NCBI GenBank assembly: GCA_009773565.1
Contig: WSXY01000001.1
Coordinates: 1 to 64,000 of the forward strand
From: Actinomycetota bacterium
Lineage (GTDB): Bacteria; Actinomycetota; Coriobacteriia; Anaerosomatales; Anaerosomataceae
Direction: 5' to 3'
Length of the DNA: 64,000 bases
Positions within the stretch are counted from its first letter, which is position 1. Every line of letters starts with the position of its first letter. The position numbers and the translations under genes are program-made. Of the stretch, positions 9,612-16,744 are shown piece after piece. Below the pieces are notes generated by a model that was given only the letters and a program-made list of their open reading frames with translations, did not search any database and had not been told where the DNA came from.

Positions 9612-9626
9612 TGACTATTTCAGTCA
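9612..9626. promoter_or_regulatory. Perfect inverted repeat, probable Rrf2/IscR operator
   Basis: TGACT-ATTTC-AGTCA is a perfect 5-5-5 inverted repeat 22 bases before the Rrf2-type regulator start. Rrf2/IscR proteins bind similar palindromes and usually repress their own operon, so autoregulation is likely (inference). Confidence 0.5.
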
Positions 9627-9647
9627 ACTTTGTAGGTGAATGAACGA

Positions 9648-10094
9648 ATGAGGCTCTCCGCACGAAGCGAATACGGGCTCTTGGCGCTCATCGACATGGC
9701 GAGCGCTCAAGACGGTCGCCCACTCGTGACGCGAGACCTCGCCGAGAGCCGCGGCATCCCGTCGGCATTTCTCGAGCAGCTCCTCGCCGACCTGCGCCGT
9801 GCCGGGCTCGTGCGTGCGACGCGCGGACCGCACGGCGGATTCGCCCTCGCGCGCACCGCAGAGGAGATCACAGCGCTCGAGATCATCGAAGCGCTCGAGG
9901 GTCCGATCGCCCCTTCCGTCTGCGCCCCCGATGCGTGCGGGCGCGAGGAAGGCTGCGCCGCCGCCAGCGTGTGGAGCGACGTCTCCGGGGCGGTGCGCGG
10001 GGCGCTATCGGGCTTCACGCTCGCACGGTTGGCCGAGGAGCAGACGCGGCTGGACCGGGCACCACTCACCTGCTCGACACGAAGGAGCGAATGA
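9648..10094 (+). CDS. iscR: Rrf2-family transcriptional regulator, IscR-like
   Basis: The 148-residue protein begins MRLSARSEYGLLALIDMA, the usual Rrf2 winged-helix start; GTG 9636 is a possible earlier start. The recognition helix region reads 'RDLAESRGIPSAFLEQLLADL'. Three cysteines at residues 92, 97 and 103 (C-x4-C-x5-C) match the [2Fe-2S] ligands of IscR in position and spacing. It probably senses Fe-S status and controls the operon it heads: cysteine desulfurase, IscU, MnmA and LarE-like. The stop overlaps the next start (ATGA). A palindromic operator lies just upstream. Confidence 0.88.
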   Translation: MRLSARSEYGLLALIDMASAQDGRPLVTRDLAESRGIPSAFLEQLLADLRRAGLVRATRGPHGGFALARTAEEITALEIIEALEGPIAPSVCAPDACGREEGCAAASVWSDVSGAVRGALSGFTLARLAEEQTRLDRAPLTCSTRRSE

Positions 10095-11293
10095 TGGATC
10101 GCACCGCTTACCTCGACTACGCCGCCACCACCCCCACCGACCAGCGTGTGGTGGACGCGATGTTGCCGTTCTTCACCGAGCGCTACGGAAACGCGAACAG
10201 CCTCTACGCGCTCGGCCGCGACGCGGCCCGGGCGCTCGAGGAAGCGCGCGAGCGTGTCGCCACCTCGATCGGCGCCGCGAAGCCGGAGGAGATCATCTTC
10301 ACCTCGGGCGGCACCGAGTCCGACAACACCGCCATCATCGGCCTTGCCACGGCGGGCGGGCGGGCGAAGGGCCACGTCATCGTATCTGAGTTCGAGCACC
10401 ACGCCGTCCTCGAGCCCGCATGGTGGCTCGGCAAGCACGGGTTCGACGTGACCGAGCTCAAGCCCCGCACCAACGGCATCGTCCACCCCGAGGACCTCGA
10501 GGCGGCGCTGCGCGACGACACCATCCTCGTCTCGGTGATGCATGGCAACAACGAGATCGGAACCGTACAGCCGCTCGCCGAACTGGCTGCTCTGGCGCAC
10601 GCTCGCGGCGCGCTCTTCCACACCGACGCGGCGCAGACGCTCGGCAAGATCGACTTCAACGTGGCCGAGCTCGGCGTGGACGCCGCCTCGTTCTCGGGCC
10701 ACAAGATCTACGGCGCGAAGGGCACAGGCGCCCTGTACCTGAAGCACGGCACACGCCTCGCCCCGTACCTGCTGGGTGGCGGCCAGGAGAACAAGCGCCG
10801 CAGCGGCACGCAGGACCTCTCCGGCAACGTGGGCTTCGCAACCGCGCTCGAGATCATGGACGCCGAGCGGGCCACGGAGATCCCGCGTCTCACGGCACTC
10901 CGCGACCGCCTGGCCGAGCGGCTTCTCGACGCCATCCAGTACTCGCAGCTCAACGCCGCAAGCGCCGCCACGCGCCTCCCCCACATCGCGAACTTCGTGA
11001 TCCCGGGAGTGGAGGGCGAGGCCATGCTGCTCCACCTCGACGCGGCCGGTATCGCGGTCTCGACCGGCTCGGCGTGCAGCTCGGGCTCCCTCAAGCCGAG
11101 CCACGTGCTGCTCGCTATCGGCTGCCCCGTGGAGTTCGCGCACGGCTCGCTGCGCGTGAGCATGGGTCGCTTCACCACCGAGGAGGACGTGGACTACCTG
11201 GTCGAGAAGCTGGTACCGGTGGTCGAGCGGCTGCGCTCGATGAACCCGCTCTACGAGAAGACGGTCGCCGAGCTGCTCGGCGTCAAGGAATAG
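10091..11293 (+). CDS. iscS: Cysteine desulfurase (NifS/IscS family)
   Basis: The 400-residue PLP enzyme removes sulfur from cysteine to give alanine and a persulfide. The sequence shows the N-terminal 'YLDYAATTP', 'TSGGTESDN', the PLP lysine in SGHKIYGAKG (Lys205) and the catalytic loop Cys in STGSACSSG (Cys329). The 'SACSSG' loop and overall length are those of class I (NifS/IscS) enzymes. GAAGGAG precedes ATG 10091, which overlaps the regulator stop. With IscU ten bases downstream it forms the core of Fe-S assembly, and it would also feed sulfur to MnmA encoded further down. Confidence 0.95.
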   Translation: MMDRTAYLDYAATTPTDQRVVDAMLPFFTERYGNANSLYALGRDAARALEEARERVATSIGAAKPEEIIFTSGGTESDNTAIIGLATAGGRAKGHVIVSEFEHHAVLEPAWWLGKHGFDVTELKPRTNGIVHPEDLEAALRDDTILVSVMHGNNEIGTVQPLAELAALAHARGALFHTDAAQTLGKIDFNVAELGVDAASFSGHKIYGAKGTGALYLKHGTRLAPYLLGGGQENKRRSGTQDLSGNVGFATALEIMDAERATEIPRLTALRDRLAERLLDAIQYSQLNAASAATRLPHIANFVIPGVEGEAMLLHLDAAGIAVSTGSACSSGSLKPSHVLLAIGCPVEFAHGSLRVSMGRFTTEEDVDYLVEKLVPVVERLRSMNPLYEKTVAELLGVKE

Positions 11294-11303
11294 GAGTTAG
11301 CAG

Positions 11304-11756
11304 ATGATCTACAGCGAGAAGGTCATGGAGCACTTCGGCAACCCGCACAACGTGGGCGTCATCCCCAACGCCGATGGCGTGGGCGAGGTCGGCAACCCGA
11401 TCTGCGGCGACGTCATGAAGATCACCATCAAGGTGGATGACGACCGCATCGAGGACATCAAGTTCCAGACGCTGGGCTGCGGCGCGGCCATCGCCACGTC
11501 GTCGATCGTCACGGACATGGCCAAGGGCATGACGCTCGCCGACGCCGCCGCCATCACCAAGAACCAGGTGGCCGAGGAGCTCGGTGGCCTGCCGCCCGCG
11601 AAGATGCACTGTAGCGTGCTCGCGACCGACGGCCTCAAGGTGGCAGTGGACGACTATCTCGTGAAGCACGGCCGCGAGCCCATCGCCGGCCCCATCAAGA
11701 GCAGTGACCCGAACTTCGACCCGCACGGGGACGAGGATGACGAGCACGAGCACTAG
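11304..11756 (+). CDS. iscU: Fe-S cluster assembly scaffold IscU/NifU N-terminal type
   Basis: The 150-residue scaffold begins MIYSEKVMEHFGNPHNVG. It has the three cluster-ligand cysteines at 34 (NPICGD), 59 (LGCGAA) and 103 (MHCSVLA), with the conserved Asp36 next to the first. It accepts sulfur from the desulfurase and iron to build a transient cluster. A His/Glu/Asp-rich tail (DEDDEHEH) ends the protein and may bind metal. GGAGTTAGCAG precedes the ATG. The lack of HscA/HscB or ferredoxin genes is usual for actinobacterial and clostridial minimal operons. Confidence 0.95.
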   Translation: MIYSEKVMEHFGNPHNVGVIPNADGVGEVGNPICGDVMKITIKVDDDRIEDIKFQTLGCGAAIATSSIVTDMAKGMTLADAAAITKNQVAEELGGLPPAKMHCSVLATDGLKVAVDDYLVKHGREPIAGPIKSSDPNFDPHGDEDDEHEH

Positions 11757-11798
11757 AGGCCGGACCTCGCTGCCCCGCTCCCCGGGAACGGTCGCACC

Positions 11799-12845
11799 AT
11801 GCCTGAGGTAGCGGTGGCGCTCTCGGGTGGCGTCGACTCCTCGGTGGCGGCCGCGCTGCTCGTCGAACAGGGACGCGATGTGTTCGGCGTGACCATGCGC
11901 CTGGGCCTGGCCGAGATCGCCGGACGCCCGTGCTGCGGCGAGGAGGAGGTCGCGCTCGCGCGTCGCGTGTGCGCGCACCTCGGCATCCCGCATGTGGTGA
12001 TCGACATGGCCGATGCCTTCCGTGCCGAGGTGGTGGAGCCGTTCGTGGAGGCGTACGCCTCGGGGCTCACCCCCAACCCGTGCGTGCGCTGCAACGAGCG
12101 CATCAAGTTCGGCGCGTTCGCCGGGCGCGTGCGCGCACTCGGCGCAACCACGCTCGCGACCGGCCATTACGCGCGGCTGGAGCGCGACGCCGGTGGCGTG
12201 TGGCTCGCGCGGGCGGCCGACCGGACCAAGGACCAGTCGTACTTTCTCTACCGCGTGGCACCGGAGACTCTCGGCACGCTCGAGTTCCCGCTCGGCGGTC
12301 TCACCAAGACCGAGGTTCGCCGAATGGCGGCCGAGCGCGGGCTGCCCACCGCCGGGCGGCGCGAGAGCCAGGAGGTGTGCTTCACGGGCGACCACGTGGC
12401 GCTCGTGGCGGCGGCGCATCCGGAGGCGGTCGAGCCGGGACCGGTCGAAACGGCAGACGGCACCGCCCTCGGCACGCACGGTGGCATCGCGCGGTACACC
12501 GTGGGACAGCGCAAGGGGCTGGGCGTGGGCGGACCGGGCGGTCCATACCGAGTTGTGCGGATCGACGCCGGACGGCGCGCGGTGATCGTCGCACCTGAGG
12601 CCGAGGCCCTGACGGAGCGCGTCACGCTCGCCGACCCCTTGTGGCGACTCGGCGCCGAACCGGCGCACCTGCTCGCGCAGATCCGCTATCGCTCCGCCCC
12701 GCGGCCCGCGATGGTGACGCCTGCGCCCGACGGCCTCGAGGTGGAGTTCGATACACCGGCCGACCCGCTCGCGCCGGGCCAGTCTGTGGTGCTGTACGAT
12801 GCCGATCGCGTTGTGGGCGGCGGGATCGTCGGGAGGCACCTATGA
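11799..12845 (+). CDS. mnmA: tRNA-specific 2-thiouridylase
   Basis: The 348-residue enzyme catalyses ATP-dependent 2-thiolation of U34 in Lys, Glu and Gln tRNAs. It has the PP-loop SGGVDSS (residues 9-15), the catalytic cysteine in NPCVRCN (Cys95, with Cys98) and the persulfide cysteine in QEVCFTGDH (Cys194). The C-terminal beta-barrel ends '...VLYDADRVVGGGIV'. Its position after iscS and iscU fits direct sulfur relay from the desulfurase. It overlaps the next start by four bases. Confidence 0.95.
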   Translation: MPEVAVALSGGVDSSVAAALLVEQGRDVFGVTMRLGLAEIAGRPCCGEEEVALARRVCAHLGIPHVVIDMADAFRAEVVEPFVEAYASGLTPNPCVRCNERIKFGAFAGRVRALGATTLATGHYARLERDAGGVWLARAADRTKDQSYFLYRVAPETLGTLEFPLGGLTKTEVRRMAAERGLPTAGRRESQEVCFTGDHVALVAAAHPEAVEPGPVETADGTALGTHGGIARYTVGQRKGLGVGGPGGPYRVVRIDAGRRAVIVAPEAEALTERVTLADPLWRLGAEPAHLLAQIRYRSAPRPAMVTPAPDGLEVEFDTPADPLAPGQSVVLYDADRVVGGGIVGRHL

Positions 12846-13735
12846 CGACCGCCCAACAGAAGTACGCCGAACTGCGGCACATGCTTCAGGGACTTGGCAG
12901 TGCACTGGTTGCGTACTCGGGGGGCGTGGACTCGACCCTCCTCGCGTTCGCGGCCCGGGCGGCCTTGGACGATCGCTGCCTGGTCGTGCTCGCGATCTCC
13001 GATGCGTATGCTGCGAGTGAGATCGAGGATGCTCGTACCACGGCACGCGCGCTCGGATTGCACCTTGTGGAGACCGAGACGCACGAGCTTGCCGACGAAC
13101 GCTTTCGATCCAACCCGCATGACCGCTGTTACTACTGCAAGATCGAGATGTTCGGGGTCTTGCGTGGCATCGCCGGGACTCATGACATCGAATGGATCCT
13201 CGATGGCACCAACGCCGATGACACAAACGATCACCGGCCCGGAAGACTGGCAGCACGAGAGCAGGGCGTTCTCAGTCCGCTTCTGGAAGTCGGTTTGAAC
13301 AAGAGCGAGATACGTGAACTCTCCCGTGAGTTCAGTCTGCCCACCTGGGCCAAGCCGTCCGGGGCATGCCTTGCCAGCCGCTTCCCCTACGGCACGTCGA
13401 TCACCGAGCCGATGCTCCGGCAGGTCGCCGAGGCGGAGGACGGATGCCGCGCGCTGGGCCTCGTCCAGGTGCGCGTGCGCACTCACGGTGATGTCGCACG
13501 TATCGAGGTCGAGCCGTCTGAGCTGGAGCGCGCCTTCCTACTGCGCCATGACCTCGCGGCGACCGTGAGGGCAGCAGGGTTCGCCTTTGCGACGCTCGAC
13601 TTGGAGGGCTACAGCACGGGTTCGCTCAACCGCGTGCTCGACGCTGCTACCAGGTCCGGAACCCAGGGAGCCCTCTCTCACTCGTCTGGCGACCTCGCAG
13701 CAGACAGCGCAGCGCCGAGCGCTCCCACCAGCTGA
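12842..13735 (+). CDS. larE: LarE-like ATP-dependent sacrificial sulfur transferase
   Basis: The 297-residue PP-loop protein has SGGVDST at residues 26-32, a CYYC pair at Cys96 and Cys99, and GACLASRFPYG carrying Cys176. Position 176 is the cysteine that gives up its sulfur in Lactiplantibacillus LarE, which makes the nickel-pincer cofactor from pyridinium dicarboxylate mononucleotide. Here the CxxC pair raises the alternative that a cluster-bound sulfur is used, as proposed for [4Fe-4S] LarE types. No larB or larC is in the window, so the acceptor is uncertain. GGAGG lies just before the ATG. Its 3' end overlaps the convergent activator gene by 58 bases. Confidence 0.85.
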   Translation: MTTAQQKYAELRHMLQGLGSALVAYSGGVDSTLLAFAARAALDDRCLVVLAISDAYAASEIEDARTTARALGLHLVETETHELADERFRSNPHDRCYYCKIEMFGVLRGIAGTHDIEWILDGTNADDTNDHRPGRLAAREQGVLSPLLEVGLNKSEIRELSREFSLPTWAKPSGACLASRFPYGTSITEPMLRQVAEAEDGCRALGLVQVRVRTHGDVARIEVEPSELERAFLLRHDLAATVRAAGFAFATLDLEGYSTGSLNRVLDAATRSGTQGALSHSSGDLAADSAAPSAPTS

Positions 13736-14433
13736 GCCTCGGCGGGGACGACCACCTCGCCGCTGAACCCTTCCCGAATGAGATCTACCATCGCGCGATT
13801 CCTGGCCACCCCGCCAGCGAACACGAGCGGACCCTCGGCGCCCACGCGAGACAGGGAGGCAAGTGTGCGTGATGCGATCGACGAGTGGAGTCCTCGGGCG
13901 ATGCGCGACCGATCCGCTCCCTTGTGGACCAGGCCGCACACCTCACTCTCCGCGAACACCGTGCACATCGAGGAGATGGAGATGCCATCCGACGCCCCTG
14001 CAGCGGCCTCGGCCATCTCCTTGAGCGTGAAGCCGAGCGCCCGGGACATCACCTCGAGGAACTTCCCGGTCCCAGCGGCGCACTTGTCGTTCATCTCGAA
14101 GTCCGCGACCCGGCCGAAGTGGTCCAGTGCGATCGACTTCGTGTCCTGGCCGCCGATGTCGAGAACCGCGGCAGCATCCGGGAAGAGCGACCTAGCTCCG
14201 AGGGCGTAGGCCTTGATCTCTGTCACCACCTGCGCGCCGAAAGCGTCGCGCGCGTGGTGGCGACCGTAACCGGTCGCCACCATCGCGTCGTGCGGCCGCT
14301 GGCTCACCAGCGATGCTGCGATCGCCTGCGGATCGAAGCCCGAATCGAGCACGACAGCGTGCACGATCTGGCCGTCTTCGAGCCACACCGCGTCCACGGT
14401 GCGGGACCCGATATCGAGTCCGAGAACAGGCAT
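13678..14433 (-). CDS. BadF/HgdC-type ATPase, activator of double-cubane/dehydratase protein
   Basis: The 251-residue actin-like ATPase begins MPVLGLDIGSRTVDAV (phosphate-1 loop) and carries 'VLDIGGQDTKSI'. It has the subunit-bridging cluster cysteines in 'NDKCAAGTGKF' (about residue 116) and 'SMCTVFAESEVCGL'. These are the marks of 2-hydroxyacyl-CoA dehydratase activators (HgdC, FldI, YjiL), which hydrolyse ATP to push a low-potential electron into the partner. Its ATG overlaps the partner's stop (TGATG), so the pair is one transcript. The final 58 bases overlap the convergent larE-like gene. Confidence 0.92.
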   Translation of the reverse strand: MPVLGLDIGSRTVDAVWLEDGQIVHAVVLDSGFDPQAIAASLVSQRPHDAMVATGYGRHHARDAFGAQVVTEIKAYALGARSLFPDAAAVLDIGGQDTKSIALDHFGRVADFEMNDKCAAGTGKFLEVMSRALGFTLKEMAEAAAGASDGISISSMCTVFAESEVCGLVHKGADRSRIARGLHSSIASRTLASLSRVGAEGPLVFAGGVARNRAMVDLIREGFSGEVVVPAEAQLVGALGAALSAARSPDE

Positions 14434-15719
14434 CAGTCGGCGAGCATCTCGACGAATGCTTCGACGCGCGTCTGGAGCTGCCCGATGTCTTCCATCGAGT
14501 AGTCGGTGTCGATCCTCAGTACCGGCAGCCCCGCTTCGCGGGAGGCCTTCTCCACACCCCGCGCCTCCATCTGATACGGAGTGCAGAACTGCAGTGCATA
14601 GTGGATAACGCCCTGTGCGCCGTACTCCTCGGCCATGCGAACGACGTCGTCCATCCTGCCCTCATTGGGCGTGAAGCAGGCGCAGTTAATGCCGAGGTAC
14701 TTGTGTGCGATCGCGTCGAGCATGCCTTCCAGCGTCTCGGGGGTCTCGTCGGTGAGCGTGTCGAAGTAGCGAGACCCGGTGCACATCTCCTCGGCCACCA
14801 CGACCGCGCCAGCCTTCTCGATGACGTCGTGGAGCTTCCAGTTGGGAATCGCCATCGGTGAGCCGGTGACGAGGACCCGGGGTGCGTTTGCGGGCGCGAC
14901 GCCCTCGCCCGCTGCGATGCGTGCCTCGAGTTCATCGGCGATCTTGTTCACCATCTCCGTGAAGCGCGATACGTCGTCGTAGAAGGCTACCTGGCTGGCG
15001 AGCAGGGCGTCCTTACCAGAGATGGGCACCGGAGAGGCCTTTCGCGCACCGTTCAGCCTCTGCAGCGCCTCGCGCTTGGCATTCACGTCGCGGGTCGCCG
15101 CCTTGAGATTCTCGAGCGTGAGTTTCTTGCCAGTCAGATCCTCCAGGCGTGCGACGAGCCGATCGATCTCGCTGCGCCACAGCGTGAAGTCCTCCGGCCG
15201 CTTCATCTGCGGCAGCTCCATGATGTAGACGGGGGCCATCTCGCCGAAGATCTCATACGCCTTCTTCTTGCCGTCGCACGTGGTCTCGCCGATCACGAGG
15301 TCGGCCGACTCGACGTACGGACAGACGCGGTCGAGCTTGAATCCGACGAACGACTTGATCAGGGCGCAGGTGTTTCTCGGCAGGATCTTCTCGACTTCGT
15401 TGTAGCCCCACTCGGCGCCGGCACACAGCCCCACATCGATCGCGCCGAGCGCGCGGATGATCTCCTCGGGCACGTACAGACAGAACGTCCCCACCACTTT
15501 GCCGCCTGCCGCCTTATGGTCCATAAGTTCCTTGATGCGAAGACCGTGGATCTCCGAGACGACGAAGTCGAAGTACGACATCCCATCCGGACGATTCTCC
15601 TGCGAAAGATACGCGGACTGATACATCTTCGGAATGGCATCCAGCAACGCGCAGTGTGCGCGAAGGTTCATGCCGAGGTCCTGCCACATCTCACCGTACG
15701 TTTCGTTCGGATCGCCCAT
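14433..15719 (-). CDS. 2-hydroxyacyl-CoA dehydratase-family / double-cubane cluster protein
   Basis: The 428-residue protein belongs to the HgdB/FldB/BcrB-like family. Cysteines stand in the family positions 'GTFCLYVPEEII', 'GLCAGAEWG', 'INCACFTPNEGR' and 'YALQFCTPYQ'. A single subunit of this length next to one activator matches the double-cubane cluster proteins (YjiM-like), which reduce small substrates at very low potential, better than the two-subunit dehydratases. The true substrate cannot be read from sequence. AAGGGA lies eight bases before the ATG, and a promoter with a perfect palindrome lies upstream. Such proteins are oxygen-sensitive, so the host must at least tolerate anaerobic growth. 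Confidence 0.88.
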   Translation of the reverse strand: MGDPNETYGEMWQDLGMNLRAHCALLDAIPKMYQSAYLSQENRPDGMSYFDFVVSEIHGLRIKELMDHKAAGGKVVGTFCLYVPEEIIRALGAIDVGLCAGAEWGYNEVEKILPRNTCALIKSFVGFKLDRVCPYVESADLVIGETTCDGKKKAYEIFGEMAPVYIMELPQMKRPEDFTLWRSEIDRLVARLEDLTGKKLTLENLKAATRDVNAKREALQRLNGARKASPVPISGKDALLASQVAFYDDVSRFTEMVNKIADELEARIAAGEGVAPANAPRVLVTGSPMAIPNWKLHDVIEKAGAVVVAEEMCTGSRYFDTLTDETPETLEGMLDAIAHKYLGINCACFTPNEGRMDDVVRMAEEYGAQGVIHYALQFCTPYQMEARGVEKASREAGLPVLRIDTDYSMEDIGQLQTRVEAFVEMLAD

Positions 15720-15762
15720 GCCGGAGTCCCTTCACATCGGCGACGGCTGCCATCGCACCGTC

Positions 15763-15777
15763 GGCGCTAGTAGCGCC
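15763..15777. promoter_or_regulatory. Perfect palindrome at the expected transcription start of the double-cubane operon
   Basis: GGCGCTA-G-TAGCGCC is a perfect 7-1-7 palindrome. It starts about five bases downstream of the -10 box of the putative minus-strand promoter, the usual place for a repressor operator. It could also form an RNA hairpin in the leader. Confidence 0.45.
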
Positions 15778-15781
15778 ACTG

Positions 15782-15810
15782 ATAGTAACATTCTGATTTG
15801 CTTATACCAA
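15782..15810 (-). promoter_or_regulatory. Putative promoter of the double-cubane protein operon
   Basis: Read on the minus strand, TTGGTA (15810-15805) and TACTAT (15787-15782) are spaced by 17 bases. They lie about 65 bases before the ATG at 15719 in an AT-rich patch that stands out in this GC-rich region. Confidence 0.45.
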
Positions 15811-15918
15811 TGCCCAGTGTGCGCTGTCGCCGGGGCGCACACCTCACCCGCGACACGCTGCTCGCGTCACTCGCGCCGAAACGATGCACTCAACGTGCGA
15901 CGTGTCATGGGAGTCCTC

Positions 15919-16161
15919 TCAGACCGGTTCGTGGGGCAGCGCTCGACGGTACACCTCGGCGCCGAAGCCGGCGGACCTGATCCGGGCGCAAAGCTGCCGG
16001 GGATCGGTGATCTCCGGGTCGTATAGCACCGATGTCAGGCCGAGGGAGCGGACCGCCTTGACGTCCGCAACCCCGGGCATCCCGCCGAGCGCCTTCTCGA
16101 CCACGAGCGGACATGCCTGGCAGTAGAAGCCGGTAGTCCGAATGTGCAGTGCACTCTTCAT
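15919..16161 (-). CDS. HMA-domain copper chaperone-like protein
   Basis: The 80-residue protein has the ferredoxin-like HMA fold: 'IRTTGFYCQACPLVVEKALGG' with a CxxC (Cys-Gln-Ala-Cys) at about residues 14-17, then a 'GVADVKAV' strand. ATG 16161 is preferred because AGGTG lies six bases upstream; an ATG three codons earlier is possible. It is the last gene of the large minus-strand copper operon and probably carries Cu(I) between the membrane pump and soluble partners. Confidence 0.85.
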   Translation of the reverse strand: MKSALHIRTTGFYCQACPLVVEKALGGMPGVADVKAVRSLGLTSVLYDPEITDPRQLCARIRSAGFGAEVYRRALPHEPV

Positions 16162-16263
16162 CGCGTTCACCTGCCTGGGTACTTCTTGCGGGTAATCAGT
16201 GTCGGCAGCGTTGTGGTGCGGGGTGCGACGCCCATCGCGCGGCGCCGCACCCGCGAGGTCCGC

Positions 16264-16722
16264 TCACTCTACGACGAACTCGATCTCCTGCTCGATGGGA
16301 GGACTGAAGGACTCGGTGTCGTTCTGCACAAGCTCGGCGACAAGCGTGTGTGTGCCGGGCGCCACATCCTTCAGCTCCGCTTCCTTCTCCACGCTCATGA
16401 CGATCGGGCCTCCGTCCAGCGAGAAATGGACGTGCCCCTGACCTGCGACGTTGGTACCGCCCGGCATCACGAACTCGAGTCCGGTAGTCTCGACTGCCAC
16501 GGTTACCGTTCCAGCCGGTACCTTCGCGCCGCCCGCGGGAATGGTGATCCGCACCGTGGGCGTCTCTACCGGCGCGGTCGGGTCCGCCGTGCCGGGGTCC
16601 ACCACCGCGCCGGGCTCCGCCTTGGTCGCAGGCGGCTCCGCCGCACACGCGGCGAGCAGGCCGAGGGCCAGCAGTAGTCCGCCTGCGGCGGCGATCCGGA
16701 TCATTCTGGAGTTTCTGTTCAC
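16264..16722 (-). CDS. Lipoprotein with immunoglobulin-like/YtkA- or DUF4399-type domain
   Basis: The 152-residue protein starts at GTG 16722 after AAGGAGAAACGC. Its signal peptide ends in the lipobox LLAAC (Cys near residue 22), followed by a Pro/Ala/Glu linker. The mature domain is a beta sandwich whose 'AGQGHVHFSLDGGPIV' and 'APGTHTLVAELVQND' elements are seen in DUF4399/YtkA-like domains, several of which bind or sit near copper. A role at the outer face of the membrane in copper handling is inferred from context. Confidence 0.75.
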   Translation of the reverse strand: MNRNSRMIRIAAAGGLLLALGLLAACAAEPPATKAEPGAVVDPGTADPTAPVETPTVRITIPAGGAKVPAGTVTVAVETTGLEFVMPGGTNVAGQGHVHFSLDGGPIVMSVEKEAELKDVAPGTHTLVAELVQNDTESFSPPIEQEIEFVVE

Positions 16723-16744
16723 GCGTTTCTCCTTGCTTCGTTGG

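Noticed and set aside
9700-11150. Long open frames on the minus strand opposite iscR/iscS (over 470 codons)
   Set aside because: They are GC-skew shadows. The plus strand encodes complete enzymes with catalytic residues, and the minus frames are Arg/Ala/His-rich without motifs or ribosome sites.
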